Under the pieces are notes generated by a model. The model was not told the DNA's origin. It was given only the letters and a program-made list of their open reading frames with translations, and made no database searches. The position numbers and the translations under genes were made by a program. 64,000 bases of DNA from Oopsacas minuta (lineage: Eukaryota; Porifera; Hexactinellida; Lyssacinosida; Leucopsacidae): the NCBI GenBank assembly GCA_024704765.1, contig JAKMXF010000364.1:62001-126000 (forward strand). The letters are read 5' to 3'. Below are positions 11,389 to 23,919 of the stretch, in pieces (position 1 is the stretch's first letter; each line of letters opens with the position of its first letter).

Positions 11389-12778
11389 CGGTCTGTCAAC
11401 TTGAAATTGGGAAAATCTTTTTCGATGTTAGAATGTTCCTAATTGCATTTTCAAATTGGTTATCGTAATAATATTGATAATTTGTGTTTTTCAACTATTT
11501 CTAGTTATTTCTTAGCCAACTGAACTTCTCTAGCTGACTGTGGTTACAAAATATTTCAATTTATACTTAGTTACTAATCAAATATTCTATGTAAATATTT
11601 ATCACTTGAATTTCTCGCAACACTTATATATCTTCGCTAATAATTTTTTACTTTCATCAATTCAAAACCTTAAAATGAAAGAGCAAGAACAGCGTAACAA
11701 TATCAAGATACTTTTTGACACAGAAATCACGAATTGTATGGAATTATCTCGAAGAACTGGAGTTCCAAAAAGTACAGTTTATCGCACTGTTTACAAATTG
11801 AGGAATGCTGAATCCATTGATAGAAAGATTGGTTCCAGGAAACAGCGTCAGATCAAAGCAAATAACGCTAGATCACTTGTTAGTTTGGCAATCAACAATC
11901 CTAGGTTATCTGTGAGGAAGTTTACTTGCAAATTTAACAAAAGGCGGGGTCTATCGTTCTCACACGAGGCTGTAAGGATTGAGATGAAGCTGCGTGGCTT
12001 CACTCGCAAGGTTGCTAGAAAGATTCCGATGCTTACACAAACCCATAAGGCTTATCGTGTCGATTGGGCTAAGTCTAACAGATGTAGAGATTGGGAGAAA
12101 GTGATATTTAGCGATAGCGATGAGATGTCCATTTGGTTAGCTGGTAGCAGAGTATGTGTCTGATGTAAAGGTGATTCGAAACCAGTAAAACCCAGTACGA
12201 AACACTCTCCTAAATTGCATGTTTGGGGAGCGTTTTCAGCACGTGGAACGTTTCCTATCAAGGTTTTCAGAGAAAATCTCACCGGCGACTTTACTGCGAC
12301 ATTCTGCACGAATGTTTAGTAGGACAAGCAAGTGTCTTATACCCTGATGGATAGGTTTTCCAGGAAGACAATGATCCCAAACACACGTGCAACCTTGCTA
12401 AAGGATACATGGAGGAGAAAGGGATACATAGGATGGATTGGCCTGCTTGTAGTCCGGATTTGAATCCGATCGAGAACCTCTGGCCGTGGATCAAGAGAGA
12501 AATCGATTTGAAGTCACCACGAAATTTAAATGAGCTGGAAAGGGAGCTAAATGAAGTATGGAATTCTTTGGAACATGAATTTTTACGTCCATTTTGGTCA
12601 TCGATGCCAAAAAGAGTCAAATTAGTACGGAAAAGTAACGGAAATAAGATAAATTATTAGGCCTACTCTATTATTGATTGTTTAAGGATTCTAATAACAT
12701 ATTTAGAATAGAAATACACTAAATGTACTTGTAGCTAGGGAAAAACAAAGATCTTCCCAATTTCAAGTTGACAGACTG
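11389..12778 (+). mobile_element. Tc1-like transposon (DD34E)
   Basis: Terminal inverted repeats of about 32 bp, left CGGTCTGTCAACTTGAAATT, right end the complement of CAGTCTGTCAACTTGAAATT. TA lies on each side (11387-11388 and 12779-12780). The element is 1390 bp and contains a broken transposase. Confidence 0.9.
11675..12660 (+). pseudogene. Tc1 (DD34E) transposase, degraded
   Basis: The ATG at 11675 begins a helix-turn-helix region (SRRTGVPKSTVYR). The first catalytic Asp is in VIFSDSDEMS, where the SD pair is doubled, as if AGCGAT had been duplicated. An in-frame TGA near 12161 and a TAG TAG pair near 12316 interrupt it, and a frame change near 12360 leads into FQEDNDPKHT (second Asp) and CSPDLNPIENLW (Glu). 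There are 34 residues between the last two catalytic acids. The C-terminus ends at 12660. Confidence 0.88.
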
Positions 12779-13400
12779 TAGTAAGGATAAGAAGCGATCA
12801 TGGGTGAGGGGCGACGAACAACCGGTGAAAATTCCTAGGCCCGACTTCAGAAAACCTAAGATTATGTACACCATCTTCTTCAGTAGTCATGGAATTGTCT
12901 TGCAATTACCTTGTGAGAGTGGCAAGGCTGTTACTGCTACTTTCTTTACAGAGCAAGTGCTTCCAAATTTGATAAAAAATATAGAAAAGTACCGCCCGAA
13001 AGCCGGAACTCGAGGAATGAAGATTTTAATTGATAACGCCAGTTCCCATACAGCTAAGCTTACCAAAAATTTCTTGGATATAGAGGGGTTAGAATTACTT
13101 CCCCATCCATCATACTCACCAGACCTAGCTCTGTGTGATTTTTGGCTCTTCCCCAAGCTTAAATCTGCCTTCAAGGCAAAGATTTTAACACATTACAAGC
13201 ACTCGGAACGGGCCTGTACCAGTACTTCGAATCCGTCCCCGAAGAACAGTACAGAAATGTGTTTACAAGCGGGTGGAAAGGTTGAAACTTTGTGTACCTG
13301 CAGGAGGGGATTACTTTGAATAAATAATACAGTGAATTAGTGTTTATAGTATTTGTGTCATATTCTATGATATCACCTGCAAGACTTATTGACGCCCTAG
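12779..13400 (+). mobile_element. 5'-truncated DD34D mariner
   Basis: The right terminus AAGACTTATTGACGCCCTAG ends at 13400 before TA. It matches the ends of the full-length relative at 60658-61992. The left half is missing: homology begins at the TA that marks the right end of the Tc1 element. Sequence upstream of the Tc1 (around 11375) is not mariner, so the 5' part was deleted or replaced. Confidence 0.85.
12790..13322 (+). pseudogene. mariner (DD34D) transposase, C-terminal half
   Basis: Homologous to the minus-strand pseudogene at 60738-61803. It starts at DKKRSWVRG (the start of the catalytic domain is gone), retains LIDNASSHT (second Asp) and YSPDLALCDFWLF (third Asp, 34 residues later). 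Near 13190 the frame changes: expected residues are continued in another frame up to AGGDYFE just before 13322. Its first catalytic Asp and all DNA-binding helices lie in the missing half. Confidence 0.85.
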
Positions 13401-13494
13401 TAATAAATGAAAGGCATAATTCTTATGCTTTGTTAACCAAAGTCTAGCTCGGATAATGCTTGAATTTAGTGAAATTTCATTCAATTCAAATTTA

Positions 13495-14850
13495 CAGAGT
13501 GGGCCATGGAAGATTGATCAAAAGTAAATTGCTCTAGCACGTGCAATTTTTGTCAGACTTCAGTGGTTCACCATTCATTTTAAAGCTGAGATAAATAGTT
13601 TTTAAATAATACTAACCAAACTACCCATAGGTATATGTAATGTCGCTCCAGCAGGATATCAAAGTCAAGTTACTTTACTGGTATATTGAAAATGGGAGAA
13701 GTTTTTTTTCGGCCCAACGAGCTTTCAAAGTGTACTACAAGACATTAAGGCACCTGCTAGGAACACAATCATGAATAATGTCAAGTGGATGGAGGAGGTG
13801 GTACGGTAGGCAATATAAAACTAAAGGGACCCAAGAAGACTGTTAAAACCCCCTGAAAACATTCAAAAATCAAGAAGAAACTGGCAAATTCACCCCATCG
13901 CGCAACAAGAAGGCTATCTGCAGAGACTGCAATCAGTAGGAACTCAGTGAGGAGGATCCTTAATGATGACATTGGAGCCTTTCCTTACAAAATACAGATG
14001 CAGCAAAAGCAAGTAAATCAAATCAGAAGAAGAGAATCCAACTTGCCACGTACATTTCCAATAAGATTGAGGAAGAACTTTTGAAGATCATTGAAGTTTA
14101 TTGGTCTGACGAGGTAAACTTTCATCTTTCAGGACATCTAAACAAGTAGAACATGAGGTTCTGGGCATTGGAGAAGCCAGAACCTATTGCCCAGAGACCC
14201 TGGAGCACTGAAAAGTTGGTTGTCTAGTGTGCAGTTGCCCATGACCGGATCATAGGCCAGTACTTTTTTGAAGATGAGGATGGCAAAACCTGTACGGTGA
14301 ACCGGTGGAGATGCTTGGCAATGCTGAAAGGATTCTACCTTCCCAACATCAGGAGACATGGTGAACTGAATACTATTACTTTCCATCAGGATGGAGCACC
14401 CCCACACTATGCCAATTTTGTTCGGGACTGGCTACAAGAGAAGTTTGGTGACAGGGTGATTGGTCGTGGATTTGCCAACTTCTGGCCCCCATATTCCCCT
14501 GGACTTAATCCTTCGATTTTTTCCTGTGGGGCTACCTGAAGTCAGTTGTGTATAGAGATCCTGTTCCTAAGACACTAGAGGACCTCAAGAAGAACATCAG
14601 AAGAGAAATCAGGAAGATTGATGGAGAAACTCTGGCTAAAGTGTGCGATAATGTGCTTGTCAGACTACAAAGAGTACTCGGTAGGAAAGGGGCATGAATC
14701 GAGTACCTGATTAATGGCTGAAGATGAAAGGATGATGTATTCACAAACAATTTATCTATATTTTTAAAATTTTTGCAGAATTAATATTATTGTTTCGTTT
14801 TCAAAATTGAGAGCAATTTATTTTTGATAGGACTCCCGTGGCCCACCCTG
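13495..14850 (+). mobile_element. DD41D Tc1/mariner-type transposon
   Basis: Inverted ends CAGAGTGGGCCATGGAAGAT (13495) and the complement of CAGGGTGGGCCACGGGAGTC (to 14850), both continuing to a shared AAATTGCTCT about 40 bp in. TA flanks at 13493-13494 and 14851-14852. The element is 1356 bp and strongly decayed inside. Confidence 0.88.
13640..14696 (+). pseudogene. DD41D transposase, decayed
   Basis: Readable pieces in order: MSLQQDIKVKLLYWYIENG near 13640 (first helix-turn-helix), YWSDEVNFHLSG near 14100 (first Asp), FHQDGAPPHYAN near 14385 (second Asp), IGRGFANFWPPYSPGLNP near 14460, then LKSVVYRDPVPKTLEDLKK to the end near 14696. SPDL reads SPGL and the following Asp is lost to a frame change. 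Spacing from the second acid to the expected third is 41 residues, which defines the lineage. Many stops lie between 13770 and 14240. Confidence 0.8.
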
Positions 14851-14879
14851 TACATATATTTAACGGTAAGTGACTTTCT

Positions 14880-16440
14880 ATGCGTATAGTTTGACACTTT
14901 CCAAAGAATTTCGGAATTGGTCTTCTATCTGCTTATGCTGTCATATCACATATACTATTAAGCTTCCTTCCAATATGCTTGTCTCGCAATATCGTAGGGA
15001 AATAAGCCTAATAAATGAAATAGAAATAGTCAGAGACTCCGAAGCATTGTCAATTGGGACTTGCGTCTCTTATCATTTTATCCTTAGTCTGACCATTCAA
15101 CGCTTGCTTTCAACATTAGACCCAGTTCCTGATTCACACTACCCACTAAAATTAAGATATCTGATTGATTGGATGGCTCCGGTTGTCGTCAAACCTATGA
15201 CCAACAAAGCAACAATTCTGTATTAAGCACAAAAAACTTTCATTTTGTTCGGATTCAAAGTAATATCAATTACAGACACACTTGGAAATGGCGTGTTCTA
15301 TAACAGCTCACTCAACCTTTCCATTCTGCTTTAGGCCAGTAGCACTGATAGCTTTGAAAGAAGAATATTCTAGGGTAAAGCTTATCATAGATACAATAGT
15401 CAATCTTCAAACATACCATATCATACAGGATGGGTTATCTCTTATTGGAAGCCATGCACAGGTCGAGATGGTCCGTTCCCTTTTTGATACCAAGATGGCA
15501 GGATTGCTGGATGGAGCTGGTGTTGCTTTTTGTTATCTGTGTATTGCAATGGATAGCCAAATTAAAAGTTTAGAATGGCCCCGTTCTGGTTTCCTTATTA
15601 ACAGATTAACTAGTGATGCTCGGCAACTTTTTGAAGAGGTTGGAGAAGATTAATTGAAACTCCCATCAAATCAACGTGTTGGTATTACGCATCAACCAAC
15701 TTCTAACATCAATATTATAGCTGCATCTCCTTTGCATGCTTCCCTTTGTGTATTCAGGTGGTTCATGCTATTGATATACCATCTTGATGCAGGACACAAG
15801 GTGCGGGCACCATTAAACTTGAAAGTAAATTCTTCTATGAAACGGGTCCAAGCTAAATTCCAGGAAAAGATGTAACTTCAGTGTCGATATTCTTCCAAGC
15901 CAGGGCGGCACTTCAACTACTGGTAACATTGCGCAAGACTGCTTTCTAAATAAGAGAGACCTGTTGATCTGGGTCACCTATTCCATTAATCCTTCAGATA
16001 AAGTATCATTAGAGAAGATCAGACGAATTTATCTGTTTTGTTAAGACTCCTCAACAGTGTTGACTGGATTAACTGTGACCAAATGCAAGAATTGTGCAAA
16101 GAAACGTGCGAATTTATTCTAGTTAAGTACCCATAGGCAAGCATCACTCCCTCCTTGCGCAAGTTACTTGCCCATATTCGTTTCAGTTAATAGGTGCTTA
16201 CAATAATGGTAAGGGATTACAGAATCTCTCTGAGGAACGTTTAGAACCCTGCAATAAATTTGTAAGGCGGCATCGGGAGAATCTTGCAAGAAAAAATTCT
16301 TTCACAGATAATATTAGAAATATTTTGGTCAGGTTGTTATATTGTAGTGACCCCATCTTAGTACAGAATCGTTTGAAGCAGGCAAAGAAGAAAAGAGACG
16401 TTGCAAATAGCCTCCAAGAAGTATTATAAAATAGTATACT
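14880..16440 (+). pseudogene. Transib/RAG1-like transposase relic, copy 1
   Basis: Colinear with the intact protein at 32331-34415 across most of its length but in several frames. Blocks: LPSNMLVSQYRREISLINE near 14965; LDGSG around the first catalytic Asp near 15170 (in a different frame from the surrounding residues); LFDTKMAGLLDGAG (second Asp) and a CYLC zinc pair near 15490-15545; SPLHASLCVFRWF near 15728; GGTSTTGNIAQDCF near 15905; LSEERLEPCNKFVRRHREN near 16220 with the equivalent of the catalytic Glu; ending SDPILVQNRL near 16350. At least five frame changes and several stops. A 185-bp block 3' of this copy is shared with the intact copy. Confidence 0.85.
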
Positions 16441-16560
16441 ATCAGATGATTTATGATAATAAGTATATCCAATAGTCATACATAATTAAGGGTCTTTAAA
16501 TTGTACGTTATCAAATAGCAGAATAGAGACCATGACATGCATGTATTATCAACTTTCATA

Positions 16561-16756
16561 ACATCCTTACTATTGAACCACAATTGTTAAAAATTAAAAA
16601 ATGTCGGTAATTACGTCGTAACTAGGTTTATAGTTGTACTACTAAAGAATTATTTGTATTTTTGAAATCTAGAATGTCGATTTAGTATATGCAAGTATAA
16701 TTGTGGTGATATTACAGATTCATTTACCTATTTCCCCATTATGGCCATTTTGCCAC
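16561..16756 (+). repeat. dispersed 185-bp block, copy A
   Basis: From CTTACTATTGAACCACAATT to CCATTATGGCCATTTTGCCA (then CAC) this matches 34723-34917 at high identity. Both copies follow a Transib-like coding region by about 120-310 bp and in the same orientation. It is either part of that transposon's 3' end or a shared insertion target. Sequence diverges abruptly after GCCACAC in both. Confidence 0.8.
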
Positions 16757-17961
16757 ACGGTGCTCAAAAAACTCTGTATTAACCATGGGCACGACACCGG
16801 AGGGACACATGGCACTATGACACTGGTAAACTCGTATTCACTACCTCTAAACAACATCAAATGAAATCTAAGTAATATACATTGTCTAACAAGGTTTCTG
16901 TTCCTTGGACACAATACATCTGATTGTATGTTATCGAACATGGTGATTCCGAATATGAATCTCATTATTATTCAGAACCTCACAATTTCCTAAAAATTAG
17001 GTCAAAAGATTGAAAATTACTAATACACCCAAATTTTCCTGTGGAAATTGCTAGTAGTAATTAAAGAACAGTGAAGATTTGCACTCTAATATGTATTTGG
17101 ATCCTACTACACCGTCAACAGCTCTATTTCGGTAAATTGATCAAGATACAAATGAAATCATGAATTAAACTATAAAAGTAGAGAAAAATTCTTAAAATGT
17201 AGTGTCCATAGAAATTTACAATACACCGTCAGATTTCTATTATGTATTTAATTGAAATAGATTGAATTACGTGAAAGATTTTCTTGGGATTTCAACACAA
17301 TTGCACTTTGTGAGCTGGATAATGTATAATTGTGACGTGTTAGAGAAAATACTTCGAAGATTTTGAATCGGTATATTGGATGATTATACAGGATGCGATA
17401 TATTTATGCAGTAAGGGAAACAGAAATTTTTTCAATATTTGTTGTACAGTGTATTCTGGTCAATTTCCAACAGAAGACAGAGTATTTTCAATGGAAATTC
17501 CCATCCTTAGTGATTAGATATTTGTGATATTCACTAATACAGTCGAATCTTGCTTAATGGCAACCCCAGAAGCGATCACAATTTATCTGGAGCAGGGTTT
17601 CATCAAGGTTCTCAGGGGCATACGTCTAGAAATGGGCTCTAACTTATTTCATACGTCTTGACTATACATTTTGTACTACGATCTAAGAGTTTCTACCCTA
17701 GATATATATATTCGTACGTAGAGATATATTTGCCCAAATTAAGCGCCTGTAGTCCCACAGTATACGCCTGAATGCCACCCTGATCTAGAGGGTCTGGACT
17801 CCTCAGGTTTGCATGCATAGTTTGTATTTATATAAAATTTACACAAATGTTGCAACACTCTGGCTTTGTTGGCTCCCAGCTTTGATCTTGTCCCCTAAAA
17901 TATGAAGCCTATGTCTGACATGAAGTTTAGTGATAGGAAAGGTTACGACAAGTATCATATA
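16757..17961. other. intergenic, no gene seen
   Basis: AT-rich. One short block near 16943 (TGATTCCGAATATGAATC) resembles blocks near 50213 and 58760, where it lies next to coding segments of a transposon family. A pogo-like terminal motif CAGTCGAATC lies near 17544, without a clear partner. Confidence 0.4.
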
Positions 17962-18873
17962 CAGTCAAGGGACAAAAGTATTCGACCACACAAATATATT
18001 GTCATAAATTGTATACTCTTTCCCTCTCCTATATATTGTGTAGTCTATATTCGTAGCTGCAATCTAGTAATTTGCATAGAATAACATATGTTTTTCAAGA
18101 ATTTCAAAAAAATATTTTCGATTTACACTTTTTGAAGGTGTTCATTATTAATAATTATTAGATAATTATTGATAATCAAATATGTGGTAATTCAAAGCCT
18201 ATTAAGAATCTATAATTTCTGACTTGATATTTGAATTCTACGTAGGCGAGTTACCCCAGATTGAAATTTCCAATCGAATTGAACAACTTTTACTAAAGTT
18301 ATAGAAGAATTCCAATTTGTGCCATTTGTGCCACCTTTTGCCCAAGGTGGCACAAGTGGCCGCTACCAAGAAGTTATTTTGTAATTCAAGGGTTAGCATA
18401 GTTATATCATTCGAAAATAGTACTTTGACTTATTCCTCCTAACCCTAGTTGATTTCCTTGTAGTGGCGCTTTTTCCTGCCACCTGTGCCACTTTTTCAAA
18501 AAGTGGCACAAGTGGGACAAATTGAAATTCTTCTATAACTTTAGTAAAAGTTGTTCAATTCGATTGGAAATTTCAATCTGGGGTAACTCGCCTACGTAGA
18601 ATTCAAATATCAAGTCAGAAATTATAGATTCTTAATAGGCTTTGAATTACCACATATTTGATTATCAATAATTATCTAATAATTATTAATAATTAACACC
18701 TTCAGAAAGTGTAAATCGAAAATATTTTTTTGAAATTCTTGAAAAACATATGTTATTCTATGCAAATTACTAGATTGCAGCTACGAATATAGACTACACA
18801 ATATATAGGAGAGGGAAAGAGTATACAATTTATGACAATATATTTGTGGTCGAATACTTTTGTCCCTTGACTG
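17962..18873. mobile_element. long-TIR palindromic Tc1-type non-autonomous element
   Basis: Two arms of about 385 bp (17962 to about 18347 and about 18489 to 18873) are nearly perfect inverted copies separated by about 140 bp. Termini read CAGTCAAGGGACAAAAGTAT / complement, with TA at 17960-17961 and 18874-18875, typical of the Tc1/mariner superfamily. The inner ends of the arms contain further small palindromes built on GTGCCACTTTTT. No transposase is encoded; open frames over the arms are chance. High arm identity suggests a recent insertion or correction between the arms. A transcript would fold into a long hairpin. Confidence 0.92.
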
Positions 18874-19673
18874 TATATTGAACATAAAGCATTTTCTGTC
18901 AATTTGTCCAAGTTGATTGAAGAATTGGTTAAGAGCTACAAACTTGAAATTAGCTATATAGGTTCAATATGGTCCATCTTAGAACATTTTAGATTTCTAA
19001 GTGAAACTTGAAGCATCTCTGAGATAACCTAACGAAATTTTCTATCCCATGATAAATGGAATAGGTACACTAGATTGAGGTATTGGTTAGAGCTACAATT
19101 TTGTGATTTCTTGAAATGTGAATAGTCGTACATGATTTTAATATGTAAGCGATACCTCATAAATTCTCCAAGATAAGTGTAGAAATATATTAACTCATGA
19201 GATTTGATCGTTTATTAACTGAGATTATCTTGCTATTTCAACTGTGTGGCTTTAACACAGGTTTATTAGAATGCAAAAATATTCTATAAGTACAATTTCG
19301 CAAATTCTCAAAGTACCAGTTGAATAAACGTTGATCTGTCTTGTGGATTATAATTTTATGTAGTAGGTATATGTAGCCTTTGTAACCACTTTATTGAGTC
19401 GTTTTATCGGTTTAATTACTTATGGATAATCATATGCGGGGTTCTTTAATTTTAATTAATTATTTTTATTAATAACAATCATGATTTGAATAATATTATA
19501 TGATTAATTAATTATCGTATTCACCGTCAACAATCTCATCAATGACGTTCAATATACAAAAATTAAATTATTCAATTGAGGTCCACACTTAGCACTTTAA
19601 CCAGAAATCATAGAATTGGATTCCAAACTTGGATAAGTACAATGCAAATATGAAGGGAGGCACATCGTAAATG
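18874..19673. other. intergenic, no gene seen
   Basis: AT-rich spacer between two TA-flanked elements. No coding signal and no inverted repeat pair found. Confidence 0.4.
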
Positions 19674-19675
19674 TA

Positions 19676-21016
19676 CAGGGTGTCTCAAAAGTTTTTTCAC
19701 CATTAGTATTTCAATATATTTGAACCGAAATCAGTCTACCTCATTTACTACCTACCCATTTCTTTTAGCATTGTCAATTTATAGTTGATTAATGTTCTCA
19801 ACCATGAGTAGTATCAAACATTTAATTTTGTGATTCATTTTGCGATACTTTGTATAATTATCAAATTTCAATATTATCGATGTCAAAATGACGAGATTAT
19901 CCATCCGCGAGAGAGCGATAGGTATGCTACTAGCTGGTTCCACTCAAAGAACAGATGCTGACACACTTGGAGTCACAATTCGAACCGTAAAGAATTGGAA
20001 CAAAAAGCAAATAGCTGGAGAAATGCTCAATGACAAGCCTCGTTCTGGACGTCGGCCTAAACATTCCTGGGTCCCAAAATAATAATTCGAGAATCCATAG
20101 GCAAACGATGGCATTCAACTCGGAAATTGGCGAATATATTTCAAGTAAATGTGTTGCGATTAGCAAAGATACTGTCCACTGTTATTTACACAATTCTATT
20201 GAGGCTAAAGCGTATAAACGCCCATCAAACCCTAAATTCACGGAAGTACAGAAGTCTAAAAGGGTCAAGTTCTGTCTTGAGCAAAAATCTTGGACTTCAC
20301 TTGATTGGGAGCGAGTTTTCTTCAGTGATGAAAGCCCCTTTGAGCTTTTTTACCCTACAAATTCACAGAATGATCGGGTTTGAGACGTCAGTTCGCGTAA
20401 TATCACTCCAGTCGAAAAGGTCAAAAATCCTCCAAAATTAATGGTCTGGGGAATGATGAGTCATCGTGGACTATCAGAACTCCATCTAATCTCTCCAAGA
20501 AAATCTGTGAATGCGGACTATTATATCAATGAAATACTGGATAAGTGCTGTCTCCCTACCTATAAACGTAAGAAGATGGAGGGCCCCTGACTCAGAGGAA
20601 ATTGTATCGAAAGATATCCGACACTATTTTTATGCAGGATGGAGCCCCTGCTCATACTGCGATAAAGACACAGAAGTGGCTTTCTGATCATTTACCAGGA
20701 TTCTGGGCGAAAGATATCTGGCCTAGTAACTCGCCAGATTTGAATCCTATAGAAAATCTGTGAGCCATTATGCAGGCAGAGCTGGACAAGAGGAAGCTCG
20801 CTACTAATCTAAAACAACTCGCGAAAATCTTGGAAAATATCTGGAGTGGTATTAACCCATCGATTCTCCAGAATTTAATCGATGGAATACCAAACCGCAT
20901 TAATTCTTGTATTGAACTTAACGGTGAATACATTGACAAATAGCCTAATGATTCTTTACATTAAATACAATTTACTGGCTTGATGAATAAGGTGGAAAAA
21001 CTTTTGAGACACCCTG
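19676..21016 (+). mobile_element. DD37E Tc1/mariner-type transposon
   Basis: Terminal repeats CAGGGTGTCTCAAAAGTTTT at 19676, with the complement ending at 21016. TA at 19674-19675 and 21017-21018. The element is 1341 bp. Confidence 0.92.
19888..20942 (+). pseudogene. DD37E transposase, broken
   Basis: The ATG at 19888 begins a helix-turn-helix domain (GVTIRTVKNWNKKQ) and linker SGRRPK. Frame changes occur near 20080 and 20170. The first catalytic Asp is in VFFSDESPFELF near 20325. An in-frame TGA follows at 20381-20383, then VWGMMSHRGLSELH continues in frame, and another TGA is near 20588. The second Asp is in IFMQDGAPAHT near 20640 and the Glu in SPDLNPIENL near 20745, with 37 residues between them, which assigns the DD37E lineage. 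A stop directly follows IENL at 20761. The tail ends at 20942. Confidence 0.88.
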
Positions 21017-22085
21017 TAAATAACAACAACAGTACAGTACAACCTCTAAAAGTGATGACATTAAACAACAAGCAAACACCTCTAAAATATGAACACTTTT
21101 CTCGATCCCAAGTTACTCCAATTGTTTACAAAGTGGTCACCCCTTGTGAATGTGAACACCTCTGAAATGTAAAATGTGAACACTTAGTTTGGTCCCCAAT
21201 GTCTAATTGCATAGAATTTGACCTCGTAAAAATAAAAGGGGTTTTTCAGGCATATCTTTAACTAGCTGTCAGCTTTGTTATCACGCTAGCTGTGAAAGCT
21301 GGGATGTTTGTTGATGTAGCTTCAATATACTAGAGGCTTCGTCATACAATGGGCAGAAGAGACAACATATTTGCCTGGACAATGCTTCCACACATTTGTG
21401 TAAACATGGCGGTCCTATAAACCACATTTTCAGAAATCTGTATTCATTGTCAGTTGAATTGTTCCGGTCATGAAAAGTTAACACTTCTCAATAGCGAACA
21501 TTTTTGCCGTTCCACAAGGTGTTCACCTTTAGGAGGTTTACGGTACTAAGAATTGTTAATTTGTATTATTTTCGATCCATGGTAGGAAAGGGACAAGAAC
21601 TTATTTCGACATTTTCAACATTTGGATATATACATTTCAATATAAGGAATAGACTTGGAATCGAGAAGGCGACAAAACAAATATTTTTCTACTGAATGCT
21701 CAATTTACAAGTATCTAAATACAACCCCAATGATATTTTAACATTATTTTACTTTCATATTCATACAAAGTTTAGATTTAGCCAAAATAACTACCTAACC
21801 ATGTGATTCTCAGTATATTTGATCTATCAGGCAAAATATCTGATAAATAATAGAAAAATCAAATAAAAACAAATCTGATTTAAATAAAATACACCCGATT
21901 CATGTTTTATTGTAAAAGTCACGATTTTTATCAACCCTGAGATTCATATGTATTGTCTAAATTAAATGCACATGTTGAAATTATCCATATTCTTATATGA
22001 AGCTGCAAAATGTTTAGATTGGAAAAGATGCATAGCCTAAAAACAAATTTCGATCTTATAACTAATTTCTTATCAGTCATATATG
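21017..22085. other. intergenic, no gene seen
   Basis: No sustained frame or element boundary recognised. One stretch near 21020-21190 has repeated CTCTAAAA/GTGAACAC words, but nothing regular enough to call. Confidence 0.35.
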
Positions 22086-22089
22086 AGGG

Positions 22090-22690
22090 GAAATAGAAAA
22101 GTTCGTTTACTTTAGTTCAGAAAAATTAGTATATGTAAGAAGCAAATCTTCAAAATGACTTTTCAACGTAATTTCCTCTCACTGGCATACACTTCTTCCA
22201 GTGTTAAACCCAACTCAAGGATGAACTTTCATTCCATTGTTCGGGGTAGCGCGTACACACTGATAGATAGCTCTTGCAATGGCTTAACTAGATAAATAAT
22301 GCCTCCCTTTCAATGAATTGTAGGGAATAATAAAGTCTCTAGGCGCTAGATCTGGAAATAGGGCGAATGGAGAGAGACTGGTTAATGGTGTGCTTCCATT
22401 GAGTAGTCTGCTGTATTGTCTCAAGATCATAGCTAAATATACAGGTTTCAACATGGTAACTGTCGTGTCGAGAAATTTCCTTTGGCCAGTTTTATATCGA
22501 AAAATGATTTCTTGGGAAATTCTACTCCTACTCGTTTCTGATGAATATTCAGCATTTTTGGCAGAAGCCTTGCTATATCCTAGATATTCGTGTAGAATCC
22601 CGGTAATCTATGTGTTGATGTACGGAGGTATCCTCTAAAAGCTCCAACGTAATTCATCTGATGGGACTAATCCATTTTACACGATCAATT
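22090..22690 (-). pseudogene. mariner (DD34D-type) relic, internally deleted
   Basis: Read on the minus strand: SRHDSYHVETCIFSYDLET (equivalent of the usual first-Asp block, now changed) followed by QQTTQWKHT near 22440-22400. It then jumps to a HSPYFQI / LFP block near 22370-22330 that matches the third-Asp region, and ends with HWKKCMPVRGNYVEK near 22190. The segment containing the second Asp is missing. Frame changes and stops are numerous. A transposase origin is clear from block order; the sub-family is uncertain. Confidence 0.65.
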
Positions 22691-23919
22691 TTCTGCTGAA
22701 TTACAGGAGTGATGTGCGACACTGCATTCGTTATCTTGAAGACTTGTACTCCTGATATACCAGAAGTGTCAATTATTGTATCAAAATTTTGAAGGAGTAT
22801 TAAACATATCATTTCATATTATCGTTATATTTTATCATGAATGAATTTTCTATGGTTGGATTGATTATATCCATGTACTGTGTAGTTAACACTATGGTCG
22901 ATCTTAACTTACTCATATACAATGGAACACCGCTTCGCAACCACACCTGAGTACGGACCACCCCTATATTATAGCCATATTTTATCATTTCGTTTAACTA
23001 CTCCACCCCGAGATTACGACCACATTTTTTGATCCCATGGGTTGTCAAAATCCTGTGGTTCAACTGTAGGTGCCATGTTTTTGTCTAACCAGAATTACTA
23101 GCATTTGTCAGTATGTATTTGACAGACAGTTTTATTGCGTTGTTAAACATTGGTAGGTATTTGTCAGTGGACCAGTCAAACTTATGCTAGTGCTTTAGGT
23201 TGTCTCATACCAATTTTTTGACTCAACTCTTACTAATGACAACTCGCATCAATTGTTCAGTCAACCCGTATCAACTCAAACAATGTTTAGCCGGATAGGG
23301 CACAATGAGGTTACATGTGGAAGACAGGTTATTAAAATGTGGCGTAATTACGTTGATGAGTTGGGGGACGTGCCACACCTGGACCCAACCTCGCGCCACC
23401 TCTGTGTCTAACCGATTCCATCTCTGGTGATTGGTAAGATAATTTTGGCGAAAATTCGCCCATTATGAATCCATGGACGTCGGAAGTAGGGAGTCTGAGT
23501 CGGCTAATCCACAGTGATTTAAAACGGGATTTGGTAAGGAATAGGCAATTATACGAGTCCTATCGTTGTATAATGTATTATTTCCTATATATTATCGATA
23601 CCTACGAGTCGATTGCGAGTAGTTATTTTCTTTGAAGATGTCTACATTTTCTTGATATGAAGTCATTGGAGTGTTAAAATTCACTTAAAATATGAGTTAG
23701 TAATAATTGATTCAGCAATAGACTCAAATCATTTCTACACATGACTATAAATCTACTTATCTAGACAAGTATACCAACTATGTGGGCCAGGTTAAGGAAC
23801 GAATAGAGCATCTATATTAGATGGGTGTTGGATACTATCTTGTTTGCAACAATTCGATAACGATGAATGACCAGATTGACTACATATTTCACACGTTCAA
23901 TTTAGCCGAGAGCTTCCAT
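22691..23919. other. intergenic, no gene seen
   Basis: AT-rich. Near 22920-23070 a pogo/Tigger-like fragment may be present (words such as GGTTCAACTGTAG), but its ends were not resolved. Confidence 0.35.

Noticed and set aside
12387-12620. Minus-strand frames over Tc1/mariner genes
   Set aside because: Shadows of the plus-strand transposase frames.
17902-18084. 60-codon frame over the palindrome arm
   Set aside because: It starts outside the element and crosses its border. It is chance translation of the inverted repeat.
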